A stretch of DNA of 17,163 bases from Candidatus Heimdallarchaeota archaeon AB_125 (GTDB lineage: Archaea > Asgardarchaeota > Heimdallarchaeia > Heimdallarchaeales > Heimdallarchaeaceae). Positions 1 to 6,594 of this stretch are shown piece after piece. Made by a program: the position numbers and the translations under genes. The notes below the pieces were generated by a model that had not been told where the DNA came from, did no database searches, and worked only from the letters and a program-made list of their open reading frames with translations. Within the stretch, counting starts at the first letter, position 1, and the number at the start of each line of letters is the position of its first letter. Where the stretch lies: assembly GCA_001940755.1 (NCBI GenBank), contig MEHH01000026.1, forward strand, positions 1 to 17,163, given 5' to 3'.

Positions 1-1
1 T

Positions 2-967
2 ACTGTCTCTGTGCTTCTTGAAGAATTACTTTCAAGAAAAGCTGAGCAAGGTAGAGTGGCAATAGTTCTTTTTGATGTTCATGGAGAATACAAAGGATTT
101 GGAGATGATAAATCACCTTTCCGTAAATATGTTAATGTATTCCCCGGTGGATTAGTTCAATTCGCTACTTCATCAATGTCTGCACGACAATTTGCCATCT
201 ATGAACCACAGATTACAACTGCTCAAACAAGGGATCTGTCCAAAGTTTTGTCCAAATTTTATCATGAAAAAGTCAAGCAAGGAGAAAGCTATGTTATCAA
301 TGATATTATCGAAGAACTTGAGAATAGTGAACAGATGAATCCCAGAAGTAAGGAAGCTTTGATAGGTTGGCTATATACACTGAACAATACTAGACTCTTT
401 GGTTCTGCAGAAAATCCAGACCTAAAAAACATCTTAGAACCCGGGAAAATTACAATATTTGATTTAAGTGATTTTACAAGCATCAAATTAAAACAAATGA
501 TGGTAAATTATATTCTATTCAGAATTTTTAATATGAGAAAAAAAAATGAGGTTCCTCCAACAACAGTCATCTTAGAGGAGAGTCATCAATTCTGTCCAGA
601 AGCTAGGTTAGATCAAGCAATATCAAAATCAATCATTGAAACAATAGCTAGAGAGGGTAGGAAATTCTTTATTTCTTTAGTACTTGTAAGCCAACGTCCT
701 GTAAAGTTATCAACAACTGTTCTAAGTCAATGCAATACTCATGTAATTATGCGCATTCTTAATCCCTACGACTTAGATTACATTGGTAGATCATCAGAAG
801 GAATTGATAGATCAACCATGAATTCTATTACATCTTTAGGTGTTGGAGAAGCTATAGTAGTTGGAAATGCTGTAAATCATCCTATTTTCGTTAAAGTAAG
901 GAAACGCAAAATTTCTACATTAGAAACCCGATCACTAGAAGAATCTGCAAAGAGCTTTGATTCATAA
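2..967 (+). CDS. herA: HerA-family DNA-translocating ATPase (5' truncated by window edge)
   Basis: HerA is a hexameric ATPase of the FtsK/HerA group that pumps double-stranded DNA, usually with the NurA nuclease and Mre11-Rad50 in end resection. The reading frame is open to the left edge. Its first codons read T-V-S-V-L-L-E-E-L-L, which is the helix that directly follows the Walker A lysine in HerA proteins, so the gene starts upstream and the in-frame GTG at 11 is internal. Further in there is a Walker B strand ending in acidic residues (VILEESHQFCP, bases about 566-601), then AREGRKF and the SQRP arginine-finger/sensor motif, then the typical C-terminal stretch with NPYDLDYIGRSSEG and a GEAIVVG strand. 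Ends with TAA. The N-terminal HAS-barrel and the P-loop itself lie outside the window. No NurA or Rad50 gene is visible here. Another HerA/FtsK-superfamily ATPase is possible, but the match along the length is good. Confidence 0.88.
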   Translation, partial: TVSVLLEELLSRKAEQGRVAIVLFDVHGEYKGFGDDKSPFRKYVNVFPGGLVQFATSSMSARQFAIYEPQITTAQTRDLSKVLSKFYHEKVKQGESYVINDIIEELENSEQMNPRSKEALIGWLYTLNNTRLFGSAENPDLKNILEPGKITIFDLSDFTSIKLKQMMVNYILFRIFNMRKKNEVPPTTVILEESHQFCPEARLDQAISKSIIETIAREGRKFFISLVLVSQRPVKLSTTVLSQCNTHVIMRILNPYDLDYIGRSSEGIDRSTMNSITSLGVGEAIVVGNAVNHPIFVKVRKRKISTLETRSLEESAKSFDS

Positions 968-1000
968 CAAAAACAGCATGTAAAATTATTAAACACAAGC

Positions 1001-1009
1001 TTTTTAAGT
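1001..1009 (+). promoter_or_regulatory. TATA box for LSm gene
   Basis: TTTTTAAGT in an A/T-rich 78-base gap. It is centred about 50 bases before the ATG at 1055, so a start of transcription near 1030 would give a short leader. Archaeal TATA elements sit about 25 bases upstream of transcription start. This is inferred from position and composition only. Confidence 0.4.
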
Positions 1010-1054
1010 TACAATTTTTGTGTCGAGATATAGCAAATCAAGTTTGTGGATATT

Positions 1055-1294
1055 ATGAGCAGCGGAAGCATTCCCATTAACTCACTGAGAAAGGTAATTG
1101 GCCAGTATATTATCATTCGACTAAAAGATAACGTGAAATACAAAGGTAAACTGGAAAGTTTTGACCAATATATGAACTGTCATTTAAGTGACGCCATCGA
1201 AATAATTGCAGATGAAGAAGTCTCAAGATATGGGAATATCTTTGTTAGAGGTAATAACATCCTTTTAGTACAATTAGCAGTTGATGAGCTTTAA
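1055..1294 (+). CDS. Sm-like archaeal protein (LSm/SmAP)
   Basis: A small protein of about 79 residues that covers one complete Sm fold. Archaeal LSm proteins form heptameric rings that bind U-rich RNA and take part in RNA metabolism. The Sm1 motif is visible as a glycine followed by alternating hydrophobics (VIGQYIIIRLKDN, then YKGKLESFDQYMN), with the conserved D and N that contact uridine. Sm2 is FVRGNNI near the C-terminus, matching the usual I-R-G-x-x-I/V. The frame can also start at GTG 1046, three codons earlier; I prefer the ATG because the sequence SSGSIPINSLRKVIG fits the short N-terminus normal for the family. The stop codon is directly followed, with no spacer, by the stop of the convergent DUF460 gene. 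Confidence 0.9.
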   Translation: MSSGSIPINSLRKVIGQYIIIRLKDNVKYKGKLESFDQYMNCHLSDAIEIIADEEVSRYGNIFVRGNNILLVQLAVDEL

Positions 1295-3433
1295 TTACTC
1301 TTCTAACTCATCATTTTCATCTTCTAAATGAGTTGAATTTCTCTTTCTTCTATCACGAACAAGAGCTTCATCATGTTCAAGTATTTCTTTTTCTCTTTCC
1401 TTCCTATATTCACCAACTAAACTATCTAAGAAACTCTCTTTCTTCTCAGTTACAATCAGATCAATTTCCTTTTGAGCTTCTGTAACCAATGTATTAAGAT
1501 CATCTTCTTTTATTATAGCAATTTCATCAATTCTAATTATCTCAACATCTTTTGGATTTGCCATAGGTATCTGAGATTCACTGAATTTCTTTTTTGCATT
1601 ATATGAAAGATGATTTACATCACCAATAACAGCTTTAATCTTGTAAGAAAATAACTTTTCAGCTGTTTGTCCACCTCCTCCTGTAGTATCAAGTATCAGA
1701 ACTATATCTCCAGGTCCTAATTGATAGTTCTCAGCAGTTCTTTCAATTTCATCTTGAGTGAATTTTCTAATCACTTTAAGAGGTATCCATCCTTTATGGC
1801 CTCTGAGCCAAACAACTTTCTTCAACTCATCTATCCTATCAATATATCTTTCAATTTCATTTTCTAACTGATCGATTCTTTCTCTTGAGTGAGATATTTG
1901 ATTTTCTTGAATGATGTAAGCTTTTTCTTTTTGAATTCTTTCAATATATTCACTTTTATCTTCATCCAGTCTGAATTGAAGATGTTCTAGTTTTTCTTCC
2001 AAGTTTTGTATCTCAGAGTAAAGTTCAGTGTTTTTACTTCTCTCCCTATCTATCAGTTCCTGAAGCATCTCAAGTTCTTTCTTAAGCTGATCAATATCAG
2101 GTGAAGGTTTTATCTTTGAAACAGGTTTAGTAATTTTTTCTTTGACTTCCTGTTCTTCAATGAGTGAGTTGTTGATTTCTTCAATAGCATCATTAAGTGA
2201 TCTTCCTTTAACCATTAAATCTTTTATTTCATCTCTAAGCGATCTATCATACTCATCTCGATATCTTTGTTCTATCTTCTCAAATTCTGCCCGATATTTC
2301 ACATACCCTTTGTATGCTGAAGCAAGTGCATCTCTCTGATGTGCATTCTTTACATTTACTCCTTGTTGCATTGCTAGTTTTCTAGAAATTTCATTCTTTT
2401 CTGAGACAGTCATTACACTTCTAGGAGTGTATAACTTCGAGTTCAATGTTGAAGAAATTTTTTCAACATAAGAAGGATAAGGATACACATCTACACAAAT
2501 GAGTGATGGTTTACCATAATTAGTGATTTCACGAATAATTTGACCTCTACTCGCTTCTCTAAAACTGCCTATTTTTAATATTCTACCACTCAAATCCATT
2601 ATTGAGAGTCCTACAGTTAAACCAGGATCGATCCCCACAATTAGTCTTCTCAAGGAGGATTTTATTTTCACTTGTTGAGACAAGGGTATGAATTCTACTC
2701 TTTCTTTATTCACAGGAAAAATTTTTACTTGACAAAGTTCTCCTCTCTGTTTTTTTATAATTTTTGTTATTTCTGATATTGGAGAATACACACTAAATAC
2801 TACTTTTTGTGCACCAAACTTACTTTTAGATACCCTTTTGTCAAAATCAAGTCTTCTCTCAATTAAAAGACTCTCAGTTTTTTTTGCTTCTTGATTCACG
2901 GTTGTATCATATAGTCTACCGTAACGTTTCTGTGACCATCCACCATGTCCTTTTGATCTAGATCTGGAAATTACTATTTTTGTTTCATTCTCAAAGGGTT
3001 CAATTATATACCCTAATTTCCTTCCTGCAAGAATAGCACATGCTTCAGCAGCTACTAAAGGAAAAAGTTTGCCTGAGACATCTAGTCCATGTTGCTTCAT
3101 TAGTTTGGTCAGTGGAGTAAATCCATGCATTGGAGAACCGGTAATCTGGACCAATTTTGTATTAGGTAATAATTGAAGACATAAGTGCGGAATCTGTGAT
3201 GGACTTTTTACAAGTTCAAAGATATTGTCACTCGCCAGATAATGTGCTTGAGAGCTTCTTACAATCCCAATTAGTTTCTGCAAATTTACTTTTTCATATT
3301 TCTGGATTATTGAAGAATTATTGACATCATAAACACAAACTGAGTATTTCGCTATCTTAGATGCTGATGATTGAGGTAAGATATCAACACCGACTGTTAT
3401 TATCTCAGAATCAGAAATCTCTATCACCTTCAT
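1295..3433 (-). CDS. DUF460 (COG2433) protein: release-factor-like N-domain, RuvC/RNase H-like domain, coiled coil
   Basis: A 712-residue archaeal conserved protein of unknown function. Residues 1-150 form a conserved N-terminal part. Residues 156-176 carry a loop with GGWS followed by R-Y-x-R-L that closely resembles the eRF1 GGQ loop. Residues 262-378 read as a RuvC/YqgF-type RNase H fold: VGIDPG with D269, VDVYPYP near 314-320, and H365-Q-R-D368-A-L-A at the end, giving candidate metal-binding acids. Residues about 446-540 are a long heptad-like coiled coil rich in E, K, L and I. A C-terminal domain (about 541-660, including GDIVLILDTTGGGG) is followed by a charged tail. Its ATG overlaps the RIO2 stop codon (ATGA), so the two are very likely co-transcribed and translationally coupled. 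Family membership is firm; the nuclease and ribosome-related roles are inference. Confidence 0.87.
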   Translation of the reverse strand: MKVIEISDSEIITVGVDILPQSSASKIAKYSVCVYDVNNSSIIQKYEKVNLQKLIGIVRSSQAHYLASDNIFELVKSPSQIPHLCLQLLPNTKLVQITGSPMHGFTPLTKLMKQHGLDVSGKLFPLVAAEACAILAGRKLGYIIEPFENETKIVISRSRSKGHGGWSQKRYGRLYDTTVNQEAKKTESLLIERRLDFDKRVSKSKFGAQKVVFSVYSPISEITKIIKKQRGELCQVKIFPVNKERVEFIPLSQQVKIKSSLRRLIVGIDPGLTVGLSIMDLSGRILKIGSFREASRGQIIREITNYGKPSLICVDVYPYPSYVEKISSTLNSKLYTPRSVMTVSEKNEISRKLAMQQGVNVKNAHQRDALASAYKGYVKYRAEFEKIEQRYRDEYDRSLRDEIKDLMVKGRSLNDAIEEINNSLIEEQEVKEKITKPVSKIKPSPDIDQLKKELEMLQELIDRERSKNTELYSEIQNLEEKLEHLQFRLDEDKSEYIERIQKEKAYIIQENQISHSRERIDQLENEIERYIDRIDELKKVVWLRGHKGWIPLKVIRKFTQDEIERTAENYQLGPGDIVLILDTTGGGGQTAEKLFSYKIKAVIGDVNHLSYNAKKKFSESQIPMANPKDVEIIRIDEIAIIKEDDLNTLVTEAQKEIDLIVTEKKESFLDSLVGEYRKEREKEILEHDEALVRDRRKRNSTHLEDENDELEE

Positions 3434-4326
3434 TTTTTACCTATAATGTAATCAATCACAGTATCAACTTCATCAGTAGTAATTCCCCATTTCTTTCCAA
3501 AGTACTCTAATAAATGAGTAAAATCTCTTGTTAGTAGATTAATATCTTCAAGGTGATCAACATGAACTGCTTGTGGGAAATCTATGATTGTTATATCACT
3601 ATTTTCCTCATTATAAAGGATATTATATTCAGTTAGATCAGCATGAACTATGTTGTATTTTTGATATAGAATTTTCGCAAATTCGATAATGCTTTCAAGT
3701 GTTTTGATTGGTTTCTTTAGATATTGAACATTAATAAGTTCTCTACCTTCGACGACTTCCATCGCGATAATGTGTCTATTGTGTCCCTTTACATCAGGGA
3801 TAGGTAGTTTTTTGTCTTTTAACTCTTTTAGAATCTTATATTCTCTTTTAGCTGCAATTTCAGCTGTTGAAAACATAGAATAATGAAATTTATTTTTCAA
3901 AAAATCTCTTTTTTTCTTTATTTGTTGAAAACTAGCTCTACCAGTTCTGTTGATTTTTATCATGATTTCATTTTCTTCGAAGTCAATTGCATGATAAATA
4001 TCGCTTTCCTTGCCTACACCTCTAGTTTGTCCAACACCATAGATTATTTTTTTATTATAAAGAGTATTCAGTGCTAGCGCATCAAAACCTGACAAACTGA
4101 GACTATAACCAACAAATTGCCCTTTCCATCTACGGGTTAATTTCATTTTATTTAGTTTAGATAGAATTAAATCAACATCTTTAGCTCTATATCCTGAATA
4201 TGTAACAATTTTGTCTACAGGAGCATACTCTCCTTTCCGAAGAAGTGTCTCAATCATATTTAAAACCCTGAAGTCCATATTAGTGAGTTCTTTGAGGATT
4301 TTGGCTCCACGTAGACTTATTGGCAT
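3430..4326 (-). CDS. rio2: RIO2-type serine kinase/ATPase, ribosome biogenesis
   Basis: RIO2 acts in late maturation of the small ribosomal subunit. The protein has the RIO2-specific N-terminal winged helix (about residues 1-90, beginning ISLRGAKIL and DFRVLNMIE), then a kinase fold: nucleotide loop GVGKESD (103-109), lysine K124 in MIKINR, hinge MEVVEGREL, catalytic loop H-A-D230-L-T-E-Y-N235 and metal-binding D249-F-P. I place the start at the ATG of residue MPISLRGAK (bases 4324-4326), giving 298 residues. The frame runs on to an ATG at 4443, but those 39 extra residues look unlike RIO2 and would overlap the divergent methyltransferase. The gene leads an operon whose second gene (DUF460) begins with a 4-base overlap. 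Confidence 0.93.
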   Translation of the reverse strand: MPISLRGAKILKELTNMDFRVLNMIETLLRKGEYAPVDKIVTYSGYRAKDVDLILSKLNKMKLTRRWKGQFVGYSLSLSGFDALALNTLYNKKIIYGVGQTRGVGKESDIYHAIDFEENEIMIKINRTGRASFQQIKKKRDFLKNKFHYSMFSTAEIAAKREYKILKELKDKKLPIPDVKGHNRHIIAMEVVEGRELINVQYLKKPIKTLESIIEFAKILYQKYNIVHADLTEYNILYNEENSDITIIDFPQAVHVDHLEDINLLTRDFTHLLEYFGKKWGITTDEVDTVIDYIIGKK

Positions 4327-4348
4327 CAATATGTTGTAAGAGTATGAC

Positions 4349-4356
4349 TTAAAATT
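4349..4356 (+). promoter_or_regulatory. TATA box for methyltransferase gene (leaderless)
   Basis: TTAAAATT centred about 28 bases before the ATG at 4380. That is the spacing expected when transcription starts at or next to the start codon. It lies in the 53-base divergent gap shared with RIO2. Confidence 0.45.
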
Positions 4357-4365
4357 CTTTTCTTT

Positions 4366-4374
4366 CTTATATTT
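4366..4374 (-). promoter_or_regulatory. TATA box for RIO2-DUF460 operon
   Basis: Read on the minus strand this is AAATATAAG, about 44 bases upstream of the RIO2 ATG at 4326. Transcription would start near 4343, leaving a leader of roughly 17 bases. This supports the shorter RIO2 start. Confidence 0.4.
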
Positions 4375-4379
4375 ATTTA

Positions 4380-4919
4380 ATGAGTAACAAGAAATACGAT
4401 GTAAGGCACAAATACGATTCAACTGCAGATCGCTATGATACAAGATACAGTGATATACAGATGCAAAAATATTTCGAAATTTTCTCAGAAATCAAATTGG
4501 TGAAAAGTGGAACCATAATTGATGTTGGAGGAGGGACGGGATTATTTCTAGATTACTTACAGAGTAAAAAACTCACAACTGTTATAACAGACATTTCGGT
4601 TGAGATGCTAAAAGAAGGAAGAAAGAAAAATCCTCATGGGTTTTTTGTGTGTGCTGATAGTGAATATTTACCCTTAAGAAAGAACATTGGAGATTTAATC
4701 ACTTGTATATCTGTCATACAAAACCTGGAAAATCCTCAAAAAACATTAGAGGAATGTTATTTCATTATCAAAAAGGATAAACACTTTGTATTAACTGCTT
4801 TAAAGAAATTATTTGACCTTGAAAAATTGTGTAAAATTGTAGAGAAAATAGGATTCAATATAATCAAAACTTGGCTACTTTCACTAGAAGATATAACGAT
4901 CATAGCTGGAAAAGAATAA
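4380..4919 (+). CDS. Small class I SAM-dependent methyltransferase, substrate unknown
   Basis: A 179-residue Rossmann-fold methyltransferase of the type 11/25 group. The N-terminus has A-D-R-Y-D-x-R-Y-x-D-x-Q, a pattern common in archaeal members. Motif I is D48-V-G-G-G-T-G binding S-adenosylmethionine. Acidic D71 (ITDIS) ends the second strand and should contact the ribose. A-D93-S is motif III, and DLITCISVIQNLENP is the motif IV strand. It is shorter than the usual 200-230 residues because the C-terminal strands are compact; the frame is intact. Nothing in the sequence shows the substrate. It is divergent from RIO2 and ends five bases from the convergent ArsR-type gene. Start chosen at the ATG following a correctly spaced TATA box. 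Confidence 0.82.
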   Translation: MSNKKYDVRHKYDSTADRYDTRYSDIQMQKYFEIFSEIKLVKSGTIIDVGGGTGLFLDYLQSKKLTTVITDISVEMLKEGRKKNPHGFFVCADSEYLPLRKNIGDLITCISVIQNLENPQKTLEECYFIIKKDKHFVLTALKKLFDLEKLCKIVEKIGFNIIKTWLLSLEDITIIAGKE

Positions 4920-4924
4920 AAGAA

Positions 4925-5203
4925 TTAGAGTATATTCAATATTATTTTATTCACTTTCGTTTTACAAACTTTACGCACTCCATGAGCCCCTGGCTCATAC
5001 CTTGAATCGAGTACCCCTGCCCTCTCTAAATACTTAATTTGAGCAGATGTGTTTGCTTCAGTTTGTTTCATTTTCTTAGCTATAGTTGATATATCCATTT
5101 CTTTATCAAGTAGCAGTTTAACGATGTTAAATCGTGTTGGAGACGATAATGCTTTTGCTAATGCGATTATTACTTTTTCTTCACTTAATTCAAGCGTTTC
5201 CAT
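4925..5203 (-). CDS. ArsR-type winged-helix transcriptional regulator
   Basis: A 92-residue single-domain DNA-binding protein. Residues 14-33 (AKALSSPTRFNIVKLLLD) are the typical ArsR opening helix. Residues 36-64 form the helix-turn-helix (DISTIAKKM, then NTSAQIKYLERAGVL). Residues 66-80 form the wing (YEPGAHGVRKVC). The second half of the recognition helix is S-A-Q-I-K-Y-L-E, as in many ArsR proteins. The only cysteine (C80) lies in the wing and there is no CxC metal site, so metal sensing is not supported. The target is unknown; it faces a 253-base divergent region in front of the DRG GTPase gene, so autoregulation there is plausible. A TATA-like element and a partial Shine-Dalgarno precede its ATG. 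Confidence 0.82.
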   Translation of the reverse strand: METLELSEEKVIIALAKALSSPTRFNIVKLLLDKEMDISTIAKKMKQTEANTSAQIKYLERAGVLDSRYEPGAHGVRKVCKTKVNKIILNIL

Positions 5204-5212
5204 AAATGAAAA

Positions 5213-5220
5213 CCACCCCT
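5213..5220 (-). promoter_or_regulatory. Possible ribosome binding site of the ArsR-type gene
   Basis: On the minus strand AGGGGTGG ends nine bases before the ATG at 5203. It partly matches the Shine-Dalgarno consensus AGGAGGTG. Most other genes here lack such a site, so this one stands out. Confidence 0.4.
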
Positions 5221-5250
5221 AATTTTCAAGCTAAACTAAACTACTGATTA

Positions 5251-5263
5251 TTTAAATATAATG
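5251..5263 (-). promoter_or_regulatory. TATA-like element of the ArsR-type gene
   Basis: On the minus strand this reads CATTATATTTAAA, about 50 bases before the ATG at 5203. Transcription would start near 5229 and include the AGGGGTGG site in a leader of about 26 bases. Confidence 0.4.
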
Positions 5264-5370
5264 CTTGGTTAACGATAAGATAAGTACAACATTTATATAT
5301 CAATACAAATTTACATTCTAACAATATCTTATTCTTTCATCATTTTACTGAATTAATCATACATCTACCC

Positions 5371-5378
5371 TATATAAA
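5371..5378 (+). promoter_or_regulatory. TATA box, probable DRG GTPase promoter
   Basis: TATATAAA is the best TATA match in this gap. It implies transcription from about 5400 and a leader near 57 bases. A weaker TTCTATACTA at 5420-5429, 32 bases before the ATG, could instead serve a leaderless transcript. Confidence 0.4.
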
Positions 5379-5456
5379 CAATAGCCGTCAATAATCGTTA
5401 AATCTAAATACCTTCCAGTTTCTATACTACTAAAAGACCAAAAATAGGTTTTAGAG

Positions 5457-6572
5457 ATGAGTTCTACTATAGATGAAAAGATTCGTGACATTGAGGATCA
5501 AGTATCAAAAACTAAAAAGAACAAGTCTACTGAACATCATTTAGGGGTTCTGAAGTCAAAACTTGCCAAACTTAGACGACAGAAGTTAGACTTTCAATTT
5601 TCAGCTAAATCTGGAGGAGGAGGTTATGGTTTTGATGTGAAGAAAGCTGGTGATGGATCAGCTGTTTTAATTGGATTTCCATCAACAGGCAAATCTACAC
5701 TCATTTCTAGCATTACTAGCAAAGAATCAAAAATTGGACATTATGCATTCACAACAACCTCAGCAATTCCCGGTATAATGTTTCACAAGGGAACTCAAAT
5801 ACAAATCATTGATCTTCCAGGTATCATTGAAGAAGCTAGTATGGGGAAGGGGAGAGGAAAGCAGATTTTGGCTGTAGCTAGAGGGGCGGATATGATCATT
5901 ATTATGATAGAGCCTAAGAAATCCACTCAATATCTTGACAAGGTTTTGAATGAGCTACGCAAAGTTGCTATTCGTCCTGGTCTGAAGCAACCATATATTC
6001 AAATAAAAAAGAAGGATCGAGGTGGAATTGCCCTCTCTACCCTAGCTAAACTTACACACATGTCAGAGAAAACATTCGTGGGAATACTGCGAGAGTATAA
6101 GATCATGAATGCAGCAGTAACTGTCAGAAGTGATCCAACTATTGATGAACTTATTGATGTTTTAGAAGGTAATAGAGTTTATCCAAAACTACTCATTTTA
6201 GTAAATAAAATCGATTTACTTTCAAAAAAACAAAGGAAAAGGATTGATGAGAACATACAAGATGTTCTCATGATTAGTGCATTAACAGGAGAAAACATTG
6301 AGAATTTAAAAGATGAAATTGTTGAACGCTTAGAATTAATCAAAATATATCTTAAAAAACAAAGAGAGAAAACAGATTTTGAAGAACCTCTTATTGTTAA
6401 AAGAGATTCAACAATTAGAGATATTTGTGATAAAATACATAGAAGTTTTAAAAGTCAATTCCGCTATGCAGTTGTTTCTGGAAAAAGTGCAAAACACCCG
6501 AATCAGAGAGTGGGTTTAGACCACGTTATACAAGATGGAGATGTTATAACGATCATTGTCAAGAAATTTTGA
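5457..6572 (+). CDS. DRG/Rbg-family GTPase with TGS domain (Obg superfamily, translation-linked)
   Basis: A 371-residue translation-factor GTPase of the DRG family, found in all archaea and eukaryotes; eukaryotic members bind translating ribosomes and help stalled elongation. An N-terminal helical region (1-50) is rich in K and R. The G domain has G1 GFPSTGKS (73-80), G2 around FTTT (98-101), G3 DLPG (119-122), G4 NKID (250-253) and G5 SA (274-275). The family insert between G3 and G4 (about 165-235) is present. The C-terminal TGS domain spans about 295-371, ending GDVITIIVKKF. Length matches the family (about 365-370). No DFRP-type partner gene is visible here. It ends ten bases from the stop of the convergent amidohydrolase gene, across a palindrome. 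Confidence 0.94.
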   Translation: MSSTIDEKIRDIEDQVSKTKKNKSTEHHLGVLKSKLAKLRRQKLDFQFSAKSGGGGYGFDVKKAGDGSAVLIGFPSTGKSTLISSITSKESKIGHYAFTTTSAIPGIMFHKGTQIQIIDLPGIIEEASMGKGRGKQILAVARGADMIIIMIEPKKSTQYLDKVLNELRKVAIRPGLKQPYIQIKKKDRGGIALSTLAKLTHMSEKTFVGILREYKIMNAAVTVRSDPTIDELIDVLEGNRVYPKLLILVNKIDLLSKKQRKRIDENIQDVLMISALTGENIENLKDEIVERLELIKIYLKKQREKTDFEEPLIVKRDSTIRDICDKIHRSFKSQFRYAVVSGKSAKHPNQRVGLDHVIQDGDVITIIVKKF

Positions 6573-6594
6573 ATGAAAGTTTTCATTCTTTTTT
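6571..6594. terminator. Palindrome plus T-run between convergent stops
   Basis: An 18-base near-perfect palindrome (GAATGAAAGTTTTCATTC, 6571-6588) is followed by six T on the plus strand. It begins inside the DRG stop codon and runs into the last codons of the amidohydrolase on the other strand. Archaeal termination depends mostly on T-runs, so the T6 would serve the rightward transcript. Confidence 0.45.

Larger units (their letters stand above)
5204..5456. other. 253-base divergent intergenic region between ArsR-type gene and DRG GTPase gene
   Basis: The longest gene-free stretch in the window. It is very A/T-rich and holds promoter candidates for both flanking genes. It also holds a split inverted pair, TTAACGAT at 5269-5276 and ATCGTTAA at 5394-5401, about 117 bases apart. 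I see no tRNA, no convincing small open reading frame and no tandem repeats beyond a short CTAAA-CTAAA run near 5231. Confidence 0.5.

Noticed and set aside
1669..1683. A second GGQ-like stretch (GGGGQT) in the C-terminal domain of DUF460.
   Set aside because: It lacks the flanking serine and the R-F-x-R pattern of release factors and follows a strand-like VLILDTT, so it looks like an ordinary glycine-rich turn.
2142..2339. Open frame of 65 codons on the plus strand opposite the DUF460 gene.
   Set aside because: It is serine- and leucine-rich, as expected from reading the complement of charged coiled-coil codons. It has no motif and no promoter.
4327..4443. Upstream extension of RIO2 to an ATG at 4443.
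   Set aside because: The extra 39 residues do not resemble RIO2 and overlap the divergent methyltransferase and both TATA boxes.
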